Assembly (NCBI RefSeq): GCF_009002475.1
Contig: NZ_AP019860.1
Location: 9,111,547 to 9,175,546, forward strand
DNA from: Candidatus Uabimicrobium amorphum
GTDB lineage: Bacteria; Planctomycetota; Uabimicrobiia; Uabimicrobiales; Uabimicrobiaceae
Direction of reading: 5' to 3'
Length of the DNA stretch: 64,000 nucleotides
Positions 42,112 to 52,150 of the stretch are shown piece by piece. The position numbers and the translations under genes were made by a program. The notes below the pieces were generated by a model. That model saw only the letters and a program-made list of their open reading frames with translations, did not search any database and was not told where the DNA came from. Position 1 is the stretch's first letter. Each line of letters starts with the position of its first letter.

Positions 42112-43329
42112 ATGCCTGTCTATAATTATGTAGCACAAGATAATAGCGGCCAAGAGCTCAAAGGTCAAATGAATGCCGCTAGCCGTGAGGATGTCGTCAT
42201 TCAATTGCGACAGAAACAGCTTATTGTTATCACGATTGAACAAAAAAAGGGTTTGCTGCAAATGGAGTTTGGCGAAGCCAAAGTTAAAGTCAAACTCGAT
42301 GAAATGGTAATTTTTACACGTCAGTTATCGACAATGATATCTGCCGGTATTCCTCTTCTCGAAAGTTTGGAGATACTCCAGGACCAACAGGCCAACCAAG
42401 GTTTTGCAAAAGTTTTGGGTGACGTTGTTGACCGCGTACGTTCAGGTAGTGACTTATCTACAGCTCTCGCAGCACACCTAAAGATTTTCCCGAAGATATA
42501 TGTTAGTATGGTGAAAGCTGGGGAGGCTAGTGGTCAGTTAGATGTTATTTTGACAAGATTGGCTGAATATCAAGAAGCAACTGCGAAGTTACGCAGAGAA
42601 ATTAAGAGTGCGATGACATACCCTGTTATTTCACTGGCGATGATTTTTGGTATCACTGGTTTTCTTTTAGTAGGTATCATACCAAAATTTAAAGAAATTT
42701 TCGTATCATTAGGTGTTGATTTACCTGGAATTACAGTAGGTCTTCTTGAACTTTCCGATTTTCTCCAGTTGTATTGGTTAGAACTCGGTGGAGGACTTAT
42801 TGGGTTTTCTGTATTTCTCAAAGTTTACGCCGCCACAAAACAAGGACGTAGGCATTTTGACTTCGTAAAACTCAAATCACCGGTATTCGGTCCGCTGTTT
42901 CAGAAGGTAGCGATTTCAAGATTTACAAGAACATTTGCAACGCTAATACGTAGTGGTGTACCCATTCTTGGTTCGTTAGAAATCGTAGGTCAAACCTCGG
43001 GAAATACCATCATTGAAGACGCGGTACGCGCATCAATGAATAACGTAAAACAAGGGGAATCTCTTGCCGATCCATTGTCGGATTTTTGGGTATTTCCGCC
43101 CATGGTTACCAAGATGATCGCCATTGGAGAACGCGCAGGGGCACTGGAATCCCTATTGGAAAAAATCTCTGAATTTTACGATCAGCAGGTTTCTGCATCT
43201 GTAGAAACGCTTACTTCTTTGATCGAACCGTTGATGATCGGCGTTATGGGATTTATTGTAGGTGGGATCGTTTTGGCGGTATTCTTACCGATCTTTAAAC
43301 TACAGGAACAGCTCGCTCGCGGTGGTTAA
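42112..43329 (+). CDS. pilC: Type IV pilus inner-membrane platform protein PilC/GspF
   Basis: 405 residues with two T2SSF domains (about 70-190 and 270-395) and three membrane helices. Motifs FTRQLSTMISAGIPLLESL, GEASGQLD and the second-half FTRTFATLIRSGVPILGSL and GERAGALE are canonical. The protein anchors the PilB/PilT ATPases under the pilus. Two inverted arms (43347-43356, 43366-43375) form a terminator-like hairpin after the stop. Confidence 0.95.
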   Translation: MPVYNYVAQDNSGQELKGQMNAASREDVVIQLRQKQLIVITIEQKKGLLQMEFGEAKVKVKLDEMVIFTRQLSTMISAGIPLLESLEILQDQQANQGFAKVLGDVVDRVRSGSDLSTALAAHLKIFPKIYVSMVKAGEASGQLDVILTRLAEYQEATAKLRREIKSAMTYPVISLAMIFGITGFLLVGIIPKFKEIFVSLGVDLPGITVGLLELSDFLQLYWLELGGGLIGFSVFLKVYAATKQGRRHFDFVKLKSPVFGPLFQKVAISRFTRTFATLIRSGVPILGSLEIVGQTSGNTIIEDAVRASMNNVKQGESLADPLSDFWVFPPMVTKMIAIGERAGALESLLEKISEFYDQQVSASVETLTSLIEPLMIGVMGFIVGGIVLAVFLPIFKLQEQLARGG

Positions 43330-43346
43330 TAGCGGAATTTCACCAT

Positions 43347-43375
43347 GTAGCCATCCACCTCTATAGGATGGCTAC
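43347..43375 (+). terminator. Terminator-like hairpin after pilC
   Basis: GTAGCCATCC/GGATGGCTAC, perfect 10-bp stem with a nine-base loop. No T-tract follows, so termination may be partial and leave pilT-pilC joined to the sensor kinase gene. Confidence 0.5.
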
Positions 43376-43446
43376 CGCGTGTTATTGATGCAACAGTTGC
43401 CTAGTGGTTTGAAAACGTCCTGAAAACAGCGAAAATTCTACAATAC

Positions 43447-45117
43447 ATGAATACATCTATGGAAATGCACAGCAACTCTATTACGAAAACTCGAATCTAC
43501 TGGCTAATTTTATTCCGCTTTGTTATTGTCGCTTTGTGTCTTATTGCGCATTTTTTTCTCGACTATGGACAAAAAGTAAACACGCTGAATATTTTTGTGC
43601 TCACCGCGGCTCTGATTATCAATGTTTTGTTCTTAATCGTAACACCATATGTACGCCATTCTTGGTCGTTATTTGCCATTGTGCAGATCATGACAGATCT
43701 CTTTATTGAAACAATCCTTGTATACGTAACAGGTGGAATTTTATCTGCTTTTGTCATCCTCTATTTTGTTTCGGTTTTGTATGCGGGCTTGTTTGTTTCG
43801 TTACGCGTCAGTATTTTTTGCGCTTCGTTTGCCATTACCGGTATTTCGATTAGTGTCATCATATACTACATCAGCATTCTTCATTCCTCTTATCTTCCTA
43901 TATTTAATATTTTTCCACCGATTTCCTTTCCTCAAGAAAACGATTTAAATTTTTGCCGTGCGTACTTATTTGCTCAAGGAATTTCGTTTTACCTCATCGC
44001 GTTCTTTAGTGGGCGTCTTACAGATATTCGTTACCGAGAAAGAATATTACACAAGGAAATCTTAGAGCATTTGGTGGATGGTGTTTTAGTGGTGGATAAC
44101 AAGAATTGTGTGAATTATATAAACCAGAGGGCAAAAAAAATGCTTGGTTTATCTTTTTCCAAAAATTACAGCAATGATTCGATTTTAAAGCTACTGAACT
44201 ATGATATTCACCTCAATTTACTCAAAGGTATACTTATGCATCGTGCTTTGGAGTATCAAGTTACCTGGGAGTATGCGAACAAAAAGATTCCCTTGAGAGT
44301 TGACATTACACCTATTACCATAAATAAAGCCAAAGCATCGATTGTGATTCTGAAAGACATTTCTCTGCAAAAACGCATGGAAGCGACGATAAAAGTTGCA
44401 GAACGTCTATCCATTGTCAACGAAACTGCGACGATGATCGCACATGAAATTCGCAATCCTTTGGCATCTATTCTTGGAGCAAGTCAAGAGTTACAACGTA
44501 AGTTTTCGAGTGAAGACAGTGCCAAAATTTTATTTGATATTATGGTAAAAGAATCGCAGCGAATTAACAGCATCGTGGATGATTTTCTGCGTTTTTCTAA
44601 ACTACGCCAACCGAATTTTCAAATATGCGAAGTAGGAAATATTTTAGAAGAAGTCGTTTTGCTACTAAATCAACGAGACCAATATACTCAAATACAAGTA
44701 CAGAGAGAAGAAGAGCTCCTTATCAAAGGAGATTCTGGGCATTTAAAACAGTTATTTTACAATTTAGGTATTAATTCGATAGAAGCACAAGAAAATCAAA
44801 ATAGCAATTTGATTGAAGTGATGGCAAAACCATGTGTTTTTGGTGATTTTTGTGACACACATCGCACACTTCATGGCTTTCATTATGAAGAGGAAACGGC
44901 GGGCATTCAGGTTTCATTTTGCGATAAAGGTAAGGGCATTGATCCGAAGCTAACGACCAAGATTTTCAAACCTTTTTTTACAACGAAGTCAGGGGGGAGT
45001 GGTATTGGTTTGGCCATTGTACAACAAATTTTAGAATCACATCGTGCAGCTTATTATGTCAAAAGTACCTTGGGAAAAGGTACTGATTTTGTTGTTTTTT
45101 TTCCTGTGGAAAACTAG
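43447..45117 (+). CDS. pilS: Membrane sensor histidine kinase, PilS-like
   Basis: 556 residues. Six hydrophobic segments in the first 190 residues are followed by a PAS domain (HLVDGVLVVDNKNCVNYIN), a HisKA domain with H-box AHEIRNPLASILGAS and an HATPase with N-box NLGINSIEAQ, DKGKGID and GGSGIGLAIVQQI. The topology matches PilS, which senses pilin in the membrane. The cognate regulator starts five bases downstream. PilS identity is inferred from neighbours; NtrB-type relatives are the alternative. Confidence 0.88.
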   Translation: MNTSMEMHSNSITKTRIYWLILFRFVIVALCLIAHFFLDYGQKVNTLNIFVLTAALIINVLFLIVTPYVRHSWSLFAIVQIMTDLFIETILVYVTGGILSAFVILYFVSVLYAGLFVSLRVSIFCASFAITGISISVIIYYISILHSSYLPIFNIFPPISFPQENDLNFCRAYLFAQGISFYLIAFFSGRLTDIRYRERILHKEILEHLVDGVLVVDNKNCVNYINQRAKKMLGLSFSKNYSNDSILKLLNYDIHLNLLKGILMHRALEYQVTWEYANKKIPLRVDITPITINKAKASIVILKDISLQKRMEATIKVAERLSIVNETATMIAHEIRNPLASILGASQELQRKFSSEDSAKILFDIMVKESQRINSIVDDFLRFSKLRQPNFQICEVGNILEEVVLLLNQRDQYTQIQVQREEELLIKGDSGHLKQLFYNLGINSIEAQENQNSNLIEVMAKPCVFGDFCDTHRTLHGFHYEEETAGIQVSFCDKGKGIDPKLTTKIFKPFFTTKSGGSGIGLAIVQQILESHRAAYYVKSTLGKGTDFVVFFPVEN

Positions 45118-45122
45118 TTACT

Positions 45123-46457
45123 ATGAACAAGATACTAATTGTCGATGATGAAAAAAGCATATGTCAAATTTTGTCGTATGTGTTAGAAGAGAGAAATTTT
45201 TACACAAAAACGGCGCAAACCGGTGAGAGTGCCCTGGAGCTTTTAGAGAATGAAAGTTTTGGGTTGGTAATTCAAGACTTAAAATTACCAGATATCGATG
45301 GCTTAGAGTTGTTGAAAAAAATAAAGCAGCGCTATCCCAATATGATTATTGTGGTGATTACCGCATTTTCGAATTGGCAGATTGCTGTTGAAGCGATGCG
45401 TTTGGGAGCTTTTAACTATATACGTAAGCCATTTGACAACGATAACATTGTGAACATCGTACGGCGTGGTATCCGCCAACTAGAGCTTACGGAATCGGAA
45501 CGTGAAAAAGATTCCAAGATAATTGGCAACTCCCCACAAATGCAAAAGCTCAAGAATTTGATTCAGCGAGTCGCCCCTACGGACGCTACGGTACTTATTC
45601 ATGGAGAAAGTGGTGTTGGTAAAGAGTTGGTGGCGCGGGCCATACATAATTTTTCTTCGCGGCAAGAGCAAGTTTTTATATCGATCAATTGCGGTTCCTT
45701 GGTCGAGAATCTGTTAGAGTCTGAGTTATTTGGACATGTCCAGGGGGCATTTACCGGCGCTGTGCAAAACAAAAAAGGTCTTGTCGAAGTAGCAAATGAC
45801 GGTTCATTGTTTCTTGATGAAGTGGGAGAAATGCTTCTCTCTACGCAAGTTAAATTACTGCGTGTTTTGGAAAATCGCGAGTTTATGCCTATTGGTGGCG
45901 TAAAAGCTCAAAAAGCAGACGTGCGCTTTATCACGGCAACAAACCGTAACCTACAAGAGATGGTAAAAAGAGGAGAGTTTCGCGAAGATCTTTTCTACCG
46001 ACTAAACGTTATCCCTATTCAAGTACCAGCATTGAGAGATCGCAAAGAAGACATACCTCTTCTTGCCGGTTATTTTCTTGCTTTGTATGCAAGTAACAAT
46101 AACAAAAATGTCACACAGTTTTCACCTCAAGCAATGCAATTATTGCACGATTATGATTGGCCAGGCAATGTTCGCGAGCTGAGTAACGTTATTCAACGCA
46201 CGGTGGTTTTGTGCGAGGGAGACATCATTCACAAAGAAGATTTGGAAATACATCGCGAAAAAAGTTTGGACAATTCTTTGCCGGAACTCATCGAGGACGG
46301 TTTTGACCTCGAAGATCAGTTGACAAAGGTGGAGTGTTTTTACATAAAAGAAGCTTTGGCAAAAACGAATGGTAACTTAACTCAAGCAGCAAAATTACTG
46401 AACCTTTCTTTTCGTTCTCTGCGCTATAAAGTAAAAAAATACGGTTTGAAGTTGTAG
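45123..46457 (+). CDS. pilR: Sigma-54-dependent response regulator, PilR-like
   Basis: 444 residues, NtrC architecture: receiver domain (phospho-acceptor Asp in VIQDLKLPD), AAA+ domain with Walker A GESGVGKE and the sigma-54-contacting GAFTGA, and a Fis-type helix-turn-helix (LTQAAKLLNLSFRSLRYKVKK). Phosphorylated by the kinase encoded just upstream, it should activate sigma-54 promoters, in PilR systems that of the major pilin. No pilin gene is in the window, so its target lies elsewhere. Confidence 0.92.
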   Translation: MNKILIVDDEKSICQILSYVLEERNFYTKTAQTGESALELLENESFGLVIQDLKLPDIDGLELLKKIKQRYPNMIIVVITAFSNWQIAVEAMRLGAFNYIRKPFDNDNIVNIVRRGIRQLELTESEREKDSKIIGNSPQMQKLKNLIQRVAPTDATVLIHGESGVGKELVARAIHNFSSRQEQVFISINCGSLVENLLESELFGHVQGAFTGAVQNKKGLVEVANDGSLFLDEVGEMLLSTQVKLLRVLENREFMPIGGVKAQKADVRFITATNRNLQEMVKRGEFREDLFYRLNVIPIQVPALRDRKEDIPLLAGYFLALYASNNNKNVTQFSPQAMQLLHDYDWPGNVRELSNVIQRTVVLCEGDIIHKEDLEIHREKSLDNSLPELIEDGFDLEDQLTKVECFYIKEALAKTNGNLTQAAKLLNLSFRSLRYKVKKYGLKL

Positions 46458-46489
46458 TTTTTAGGAACGTATTCTAAAGAAGAGCGCTC

Positions 46490-46518
46490 TTGTCAATAAG
46501 TAGCCGATATGCTATAAT
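46490..46518 (+). promoter_or_regulatory. Strong sigma-70 promoter with overlapping palindrome
   Basis: TTGTCA (46490-46495), 17 bases, TATAAT (46513-46518), about 88 bases before the second kinase-FGE gene. A perfect 12-base palindrome AAGAGCGCTCTT (46480-46491) overlaps the -35 box and is placed like a repressor operator. Confidence 0.68.
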
Positions 46519-46605
46519 CAAACAAGGATTTCCTACAATCCCTAAGTTATAATTTGTAAATACTACACAAAAGCAACATAGTCCTACACATACTGGAGTA
46601 TATTC

Positions 46606-49068
46606 ATGGGGAAGCCACCTTTTCACGAAGGGGATATAGTTAAGAATTATGTGATAGACAAACAATTTAATGTTGGCGGAATGGGTGCTGTTTATAATGT
46701 TAAGCACGAGAATATACTAATAAAAGCACCTTTTTCCGATTCGGGAGATGTCCTTCTTGCGCAGTTTAAAGAAGAAGTCAAAGCACTGCAACAACTCAGT
46801 CACCCTGGAATTGTCGGGATTTTAGACGCGGATATTCACGCGGAGATTCCCTGGTATACAATGGAGTTTATTCAAGGGGAGACTTTGCGCGCATACATAA
46901 ACCGGGAAGCCCCCATTTCCTCTTTGCGATCACTGAAACTTCTATATCACATAACCGACTCAATTGCTCACGCACATACCCAATCAAAACCTATTTGGCA
47001 CCTGGATATAAAACCTGAAAATATTTGTTTTCGAGAAGATAAGCCTGTTGTTTTAGACTTTGGACTGGCACGTTTTGGCCGCAGTGCCACTAATATACTT
47101 GGTCCTCATGGAACGCTTCTTTATATGGCGCCTGAACAGCTAGATTTACGCGGTCGTCCCGATGCACGAGCAGATGTTTATGCTTTGGGCGTTCTTTTTT
47201 ATGAAATGCTGACCGGACATCCTCCTTTTGGAAAAATTACCGAAGTATGTTATGAAAATAAACGCATCGACTGTATGGAAAAAATATTGGATTTGGGGCT
47301 TCGATGTCCTGCCGTTGACGGCGTTGCGCCTTGCATTGGTAAAATACTCGATAAAACGCTTGCCAAAAAACAAGAAGATCGTTACCAACATGCCGGTGAA
47401 ATGCTTGAGGACATACAAGATGCCTTACGAGAATATATCGAAAAGTATGTCGCGAAATATGAGAAGACAAAAAACTATTCTCAGGCAGCGCGTGTATTGC
47501 AAGAGGGCTTTGACCAAGGGCTTGTCGAAAGAGAAGAGCTAGAACGTGTGCTGCAGTTGGAAAAAGAGCAACAACAGAAATCTCTGGAAGAAATTTTTTC
47601 GAGTGCGACAGGCCATAGCAATTTTCAAAAAAGCCTTGATTTCATTATTGATTTGGTTCAAAGATATAAGTTAGAGAGCGATGTGCAAACAAAACAAGAT
47701 ATCTACGCCACATTACAAAAAGTTCTTCAAGCAGAGGAGAATGAAAGTTGGATGCTGCTTTTGGAGAAAATAAATACGGTGAAAGACAGTCTTGTGCAAA
47801 TGATACCTTCTTCTGTCAAACGCAGTAGTGAAGATGTTGAGGTAGAAGCAACAGACGACGAGTTGGATGAAGTTGATGAAGTGGAAGATGGTAGCGCAAA
47901 CGATGATTCCCATATAGACGAACAACAACCAAGTGTCGAAATGGAAGAGCAAGACGCGAACACCGAAGTTGCGGAGCAAGAACTTGATACCGAGAACGAG
48001 GAGCAAGATTCGAAAGTTAGCGAAGTTGTTTTTGAAGAAGAAACGCAAGTTATTGAAGTTCCACCTGCAGATATTGCCGATTATGTCGCATCATCTTTGG
48101 CGATGAAAGACGAACCCGAAGTAGAAAAAGAAGATGTGCACCTAAAAACATCAGACTTTGAAGTAATTTTAGAGCAATCTCAGGCTCTTAAAGCAGAAAA
48201 TGGGCTATCTGATTTACAAATGCAAATTAAATTGCCAAACGGTTTTCATTGGTTTGATGACAATCACATCATCTGTGAAAAAGACGAATCTCTACTTGTT
48301 TACATTCCCGGTGGAGAGTTTATTATGGGCAATGATGAGGCTTCTGGACAGATCGAAAAACCCGAGCATCGCGTTTATCTCGATGGATTTTTTATAGACA
48401 AATACCTAACAACATGGCGCCAATTTCTCATGTTTTGCGATGCCACAGGTCATACAAAGCCTGCACCTCCCAAATGGGGAATTTACGAAGAGCACCCTGT
48501 GGTCAACATTAGTTGGTTAGACGCGAAAGCTTATTGTATCTGGGCAGGTAAAATACTGGCTACCGAGGCACAATGGGAAAAAGGGGCAAAAGGGGGAATT
48601 TGGTTAGACGGAGATGAGACACAACAACAGAAAAACCCTTATGCCAAAAGAACATATCCCTGGGGAAATTCTTTGCCGGATGAGAATGGAACATGGCTGG
48701 CAAATTACAATGAAGAACCTCACTATGGAAGAAATCGTGGGCAAAAGTCAACTTCGCGTGTAGGAAGCTTCTCTAAAGGGGCATCTCCCTATGGTTGTCT
48801 GGACATGGCGGGTAATGTTTGGGAATGGTGTAAAGATTGGTATGGCGAAAGTTACTATGCCAAGTCTCCGAGCAAAAATCCCAAAGGTCCAAGTAAGCAA
48901 GATGCTACAAAAATTGATCCGAGTAAAGGAGACATTGGAAAAGTTTTACGTGGTGGTTCATGGTATACAGGGAAAAAGTTTTTACGAACAACAGCACGTA
49001 GGTGCCGCAACCCCGAAGGGCGCGGTGGAAGTTGTGGAATGCGTGGCGTTTGTAATATAGCAAAGTGA
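46606..49068 (+). CDS. Ser/Thr protein kinase with C-terminal FGE-sulfatase domain
   Basis: 820 residues. Kinase domain at about 14-275: NVGGMGAVY, lysine in ILIKAPF, HLDIKPEN (Arg of HRD is Leu), DFGLARF and MAPEQ. A helical coiled-coil part and a highly acidic linker (Glu/Asp/Val-rich, about 405-520) follow. The FGE domain spans about 560-820: PGGEFIMGND, TEAQWEKGAKGG, DMAGNVWEWCKDWYGE and LRGGSWYTG. Paralogue of the protein at 1708-4578, but without TPRs or the MQPLD repeat. Its own promoter is at 46490-46518, and a secreted HEAT-repeat gene follows eight bases after the stop. Confidence 0.92.
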   Translation: MGKPPFHEGDIVKNYVIDKQFNVGGMGAVYNVKHENILIKAPFSDSGDVLLAQFKEEVKALQQLSHPGIVGILDADIHAEIPWYTMEFIQGETLRAYINREAPISSLRSLKLLYHITDSIAHAHTQSKPIWHLDIKPENICFREDKPVVLDFGLARFGRSATNILGPHGTLLYMAPEQLDLRGRPDARADVYALGVLFYEMLTGHPPFGKITEVCYENKRIDCMEKILDLGLRCPAVDGVAPCIGKILDKTLAKKQEDRYQHAGEMLEDIQDALREYIEKYVAKYEKTKNYSQAARVLQEGFDQGLVEREELERVLQLEKEQQQKSLEEIFSSATGHSNFQKSLDFIIDLVQRYKLESDVQTKQDIYATLQKVLQAEENESWMLLLEKINTVKDSLVQMIPSSVKRSSEDVEVEATDDELDEVDEVEDGSANDDSHIDEQQPSVEMEEQDANTEVAEQELDTENEEQDSKVSEVVFEEETQVIEVPPADIADYVASSLAMKDEPEVEKEDVHLKTSDFEVILEQSQALKAENGLSDLQMQIKLPNGFHWFDDNHIICEKDESLLVYIPGGEFIMGNDEASGQIEKPEHRVYLDGFFIDKYLTTWRQFLMFCDATGHTKPAPPKWGIYEEHPVVNISWLDAKAYCIWAGKILATEAQWEKGAKGGIWLDGDETQQQKNPYAKRTYPWGNSLPDENGTWLANYNEEPHYGRNRGQKSTSRVGSFSKGASPYGCLDMAGNVWEWCKDWYGESYYAKSPSKNPKGPSKQDATKIDPSKGDIGKVLRGGSWYTGKKFLRTTARRCRNPEGRGGSCGMRGVCNIAK

Positions 49069-49076
49069 GTTGAAAA

Positions 49077-50624
49077 ATGAAAAATATCCAGATTTTGTTA
49101 ATGATTGTTTTTAGCACGGCGTGTATTTTTGCGCAGCAACAAGGTAAGAATGACTGGTTGGTCGAAGTGAAATTAAAAAATGGATCTTCGATTAAGGGCG
49201 TTGCGCGAAATGCAATATTTTTAGAAAAACAAAGTTATGGCGCGTATGTGGTTCTTAAAAATCAAAATCGCAAAATCGTGAATGACTTAATGAAAAAGAA
49301 GAGTCGGTCGATACGTTCAAGTAAACGCAATCTCGGTATTCGCTTGTGGTATGTAAAAAATTCTCCTGGGCATCTATATATTCCCTATGGTGACGTGAAG
49401 ATGATCATTGTTATTCAAAGAGGATACGATGCACGTGATAAGGTGGTCAAGAAACTCAGTGAAGTGGCCAAAGATTATCGCGATGTACAAGTGGAGCGCC
49501 GTGAGAAACGAAAAGAACTTGCCAAGCAACGAAAGGTCGAAGCAGAACAACAAGCGGAACGCGATAGAGTTGCTGCGGAAGAACGTCTCAAACAAGAACT
49601 TACTTTGACACAAGAGGAAGAGCAACTCCTCGCAGACTATCCCCCCAACGCGAAGTGGAACGAAGAAGAGTACCATAGTTTACGTCGGCAACTTAATCGT
49701 GCACGTAACAACTTTTCGCGAACAGGGAATGGTGGTATTGCTAAGACTTTTTTCGGAGGTGTTAACAAGAAAGAACGAACATTCGTTAAGAATTTCAAAA
49801 CTTGGAAAGTGGCAGTAGAAAAAGCGGCGAAGATAAGAGAAGCGGAAGCAAAGGCCGAACGCGAGCAAAAGAAAAGTGCAAAAGAATCTAGTGATGAAGT
49901 GAAAGACGATCGTGTTCCGACAGCAGAGAAAAACCAAGAAAAACCGGAAGCCGAAGGGCCAAAAAAAGAGGAAGTAGACTTTAGCAAAGCCATCCGCAAG
50001 AATGAGAAGCCTCAAAGACAATTCTCTAGCATTCAAGAAATCAACCATGTGCTTTACGGTAAGGACCCAAGACTAAGAATACGTGCTATCAAGCGCTTGG
50101 GGATGATGAAAGAAAAGAACGCGGTTTCCGCTTTGGTTTCTGTTGCAGGAGATAACAAGGAAAGTCGCGAAATGCGTGTTGCGGCTATCTCATCTCTAGG
50201 AAAGATTTACAGTGGTGAAGAAAGTATTATCAATGTGTTCAAACGCCGTTTGCGTAGCCAAAGTCGCGAAATGCGTAGTGCTGTTATCAACGCGTCATTT
50301 TCGACCGAAGAAGATCTTTCACCAATGGAAGATATGATTGGTATTGCGACACTTGATAACAATAAAGACATTCGTTACCGTGCGGTGTTGTTGATAGAAA
50401 AGCAAAAATTTATGGGATCTATCGGAAGAGTACAGGAAAGATTACGCGACAGCGTTCCACAGGTGAAAATAGCGGCGATCTACGCTCTACTTAAACTAGA
50501 TCCAACGCCACGCACGCTAAACGTTTTGCAACGCTATAAAAAGTATTTGAATACCAACCTAGAAAGAACAAAAGACGAAGAACTCAAGTCGTTGATTACG
50601 AAGACGCTGCGATTGTTAAACTAG
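49077..50624 (+). CDS. Secreted coiled-coil protein with HEAT-like repeats
   Basis: 515 residues. Signal peptide at 1-19 (MKNIQILLMIVFSTACIFA). Residues about 25-125 are a basic beta-rich region; about 145-310 is a charged helical coiled coil rich in Lys, Glu and Arg; the C-terminal 190 residues are HEAT/armadillo-like helical pairs (RIRAIKRLGMMKEKNAVSAL, MRVAAISSLGKIY, IRYRAVLLIEKQ, VKIAAIYALLKL). It is co-transcribed with the kinase-FGE gene, so it may be functionally linked to it, although a secreted protein cannot be a direct cytoplasmic substrate. Family not recognised. Confidence 0.78.
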   Translation: MKNIQILLMIVFSTACIFAQQQGKNDWLVEVKLKNGSSIKGVARNAIFLEKQSYGAYVVLKNQNRKIVNDLMKKKSRSIRSSKRNLGIRLWYVKNSPGHLYIPYGDVKMIIVIQRGYDARDKVVKKLSEVAKDYRDVQVERREKRKELAKQRKVEAEQQAERDRVAAEERLKQELTLTQEEEQLLADYPPNAKWNEEEYHSLRRQLNRARNNFSRTGNGGIAKTFFGGVNKKERTFVKNFKTWKVAVEKAAKIREAEAKAEREQKKSAKESSDEVKDDRVPTAEKNQEKPEAEGPKKEEVDFSKAIRKNEKPQRQFSSIQEINHVLYGKDPRLRIRAIKRLGMMKEKNAVSALVSVAGDNKESREMRVAAISSLGKIYSGEESIINVFKRRLRSQSREMRSAVINASFSTEEDLSPMEDMIGIATLDNNKDIRYRAVLLIEKQKFMGSIGRVQERLRDSVPQVKIAAIYALLKLDPTPRTLNVLQRYKKYLNTNLERTKDEELKSLITKTLRLLN

Positions 50625-50636
50625 CATACCAAAATT

Positions 50637-50666
50637 GTTGTATCCCCGTAAAAACGGGGATACAAC
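50637..50666. terminator. Bidirectional terminator
   Basis: GTTGTATCCCCGT/ACGGGGATACAAC, perfect 13-bp stem with AAAA loop, between converging genes. A T7 run follows on the plus strand (50673-50679). Confidence 0.88.
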
Positions 50667-50667
50667 G

Positions 50668-51501
50668 CTAATCTTTTTTTCTCGTGGCGGGAATTGCCAA
50701 AACAGGCACAAGAGCTTCACGAATTACTTGCTCTGTCGTACTTCCACGTAAAGCATCCAGAAATCCATCATGTCCTTTTGTGGTCATTGTAATCAAATCG
50801 GTCTGTTTAAACTTGGCAACTTGGAGAATTTTTTCCACTACGTTGCCGTTTTTGATAATAATCTCCCAATTTCTGTTCGGAAGAGGTATGACAGGCTTAT
50901 CGTCTAGATCTCCTACGAACAATAGAGTAAATCTTACCTGATTTTCCTTTGCCACTTTTTCCGCAAACTTACTCGCGACTTTCATGGCAATTTGTGGACT
51001 GGGGTCCGAGGTCACGGGGACTAGTATGTGTTTTAACCGTGAATATCCGTTTTCAACACTCACAAATCCTGTTGTTTCATCGGGAATAAACAGCGTCATT
51101 GCTTTTGATTTACGAGCAATTGGCTCCGATATAGATTTCTTAATCCAACGCGTAATACCTTTTTTCTGATGTGTCAGTAGCACAATTAAATCGGGGTGGT
51201 GTGTCTTCAAGTAGTCCATTATCCATGAAAAAGGATCACTGCTTGGAGCGGCAATTTTACGCACAAAACATCCTAATTTTAGAATGTCGGCTTTTGTACT
51301 TCCCGGTGGAAGGTAGCTCCATCTTTCTAAGAACTTAAGTACTTTGGGAAAACTGTTTGTATCTACATTTTCACCAACATGCAAAATATCGAGTTCTGCT
51401 TTACCGATAAGACTTAGTTTTAAAGCGTGGGCAAAAGCGACATCACTTGTTTTTGACAAGTCTGTAGGATGAAATATTTGGTGTATTTGTTGCTCACTCA
51501 T
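50668..51501 (-). CDS. Tandem universal stress protein (UspA family)
   Basis: 277 residues with two Usp folds. The first begins IFHPTDLSKTSDVAFAHALKL and ends near residue 140; the second begins HILVPVTSDPS and ends with GSTTEQVIREALVPVLAIP. The ATP-binding G-2x-G-9x-G(S/T) signature is recognisable in the second half (TKGHDGFLDALRGSTT) and degraded in the first. Usp proteins act in stress survival. It is the last gene of the minus-strand operon beginning with the receptor-like kinase. Confidence 0.88.
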   Translation of the reverse strand: MSEQQIHQIFHPTDLSKTSDVAFAHALKLSLIGKAELDILHVGENVDTNSFPKVLKFLERWSYLPPGSTKADILKLGCFVRKIAAPSSDPFSWIMDYLKTHHPDLIVLLTHQKKGITRWIKKSISEPIARKSKAMTLFIPDETTGFVSVENGYSRLKHILVPVTSDPSPQIAMKVASKFAEKVAKENQVRFTLLFVGDLDDKPVIPLPNRNWEIIIKNGNVVEKILQVAKFKQTDLITMTTKGHDGFLDALRGSTTEQVIREALVPVLAIPATRKKD

Positions 51502-51507
51502 AGGATA

Positions 51508-52047
51508 TTAGACAGTCTTTTTTCTTTCGCTACCATTAAAGTAGCTGAGTACATCGTTTACTGGCTTACTACCAAAACCAACTAAGATACCGGCAACAAC
51601 ACAATCCAACAACCAGTAAGCGCCAGATGCCTGTAAATTTTTGTAGCCTTCCGCGAGACTAAAGAACGTTACACCCATCAATTTACTGATAATGAGACAT
51701 AAAACGATACCGATTAGCATACCCAATACCATAAAACGACGCGATTTTGACTTTTTGCGATTGCTTACTTTTTGCAAAAGTTTTGCGCGTAATTTAACGA
51801 CAGCCATCATATCATCGCCAAAGGTAAAATCTTCTCCATTGTCGATAATTTTAATATCCCCTGCTTGTGTTTGATGTAGTGTGTTGGCATACACTTTGTC
51901 AAGTAAACTGATCTTTTTCTCTGTCACTTTGATATCGGAAAAATTAAACCACGGAATATAGGCCTCAAGGAGTGGGCGTATAAATTCGATAATTTTTTGG
52001 ACAACAAAAGATATCGTCCCTAATATAGTTGCGATTTGCGAAATCAT
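51508..52047 (-). CDS. Membrane protein of unknown function
   Basis: ATG at 52047 chosen for AAGGAAAGAG directly upstream; the frame stays open further but lacks a better start. 179 residues. An amphipathic or membrane N-terminus (ISQIATILGTISFVVQKIIEF), a soluble middle, and two C-terminal membrane helices (VLGMLIGIVLCLIISKLMG and YWLLDCVVAGILVGFG). No family recognised. It lies six bases before the Usp gene and about 100 bases after the 257-residue gene. Confidence 0.7.
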   Translation of the reverse strand: MISQIATILGTISFVVQKIIEFIRPLLEAYIPWFNFSDIKVTEKKISLLDKVYANTLHQTQAGDIKIIDNGEDFTFGDDMMAVVKLRAKLLQKVSNRKKSKSRRFMVLGMLIGIVLCLIISKLMGVTFFSLAEGYKNLQASGAYWLLDCVVAGILVGFGSKPVNDVLSYFNGSERKKTV

Positions 52048-52150
52048 CTCTTTCCTTTCATCTAAAGAATCTCGATCCTGGCTACCGAATTGATTTCGGA
52101 ACGGGATCGGAAACGTTTGTAATTTTCTTTTATATATTAAAGCCTTCCAC

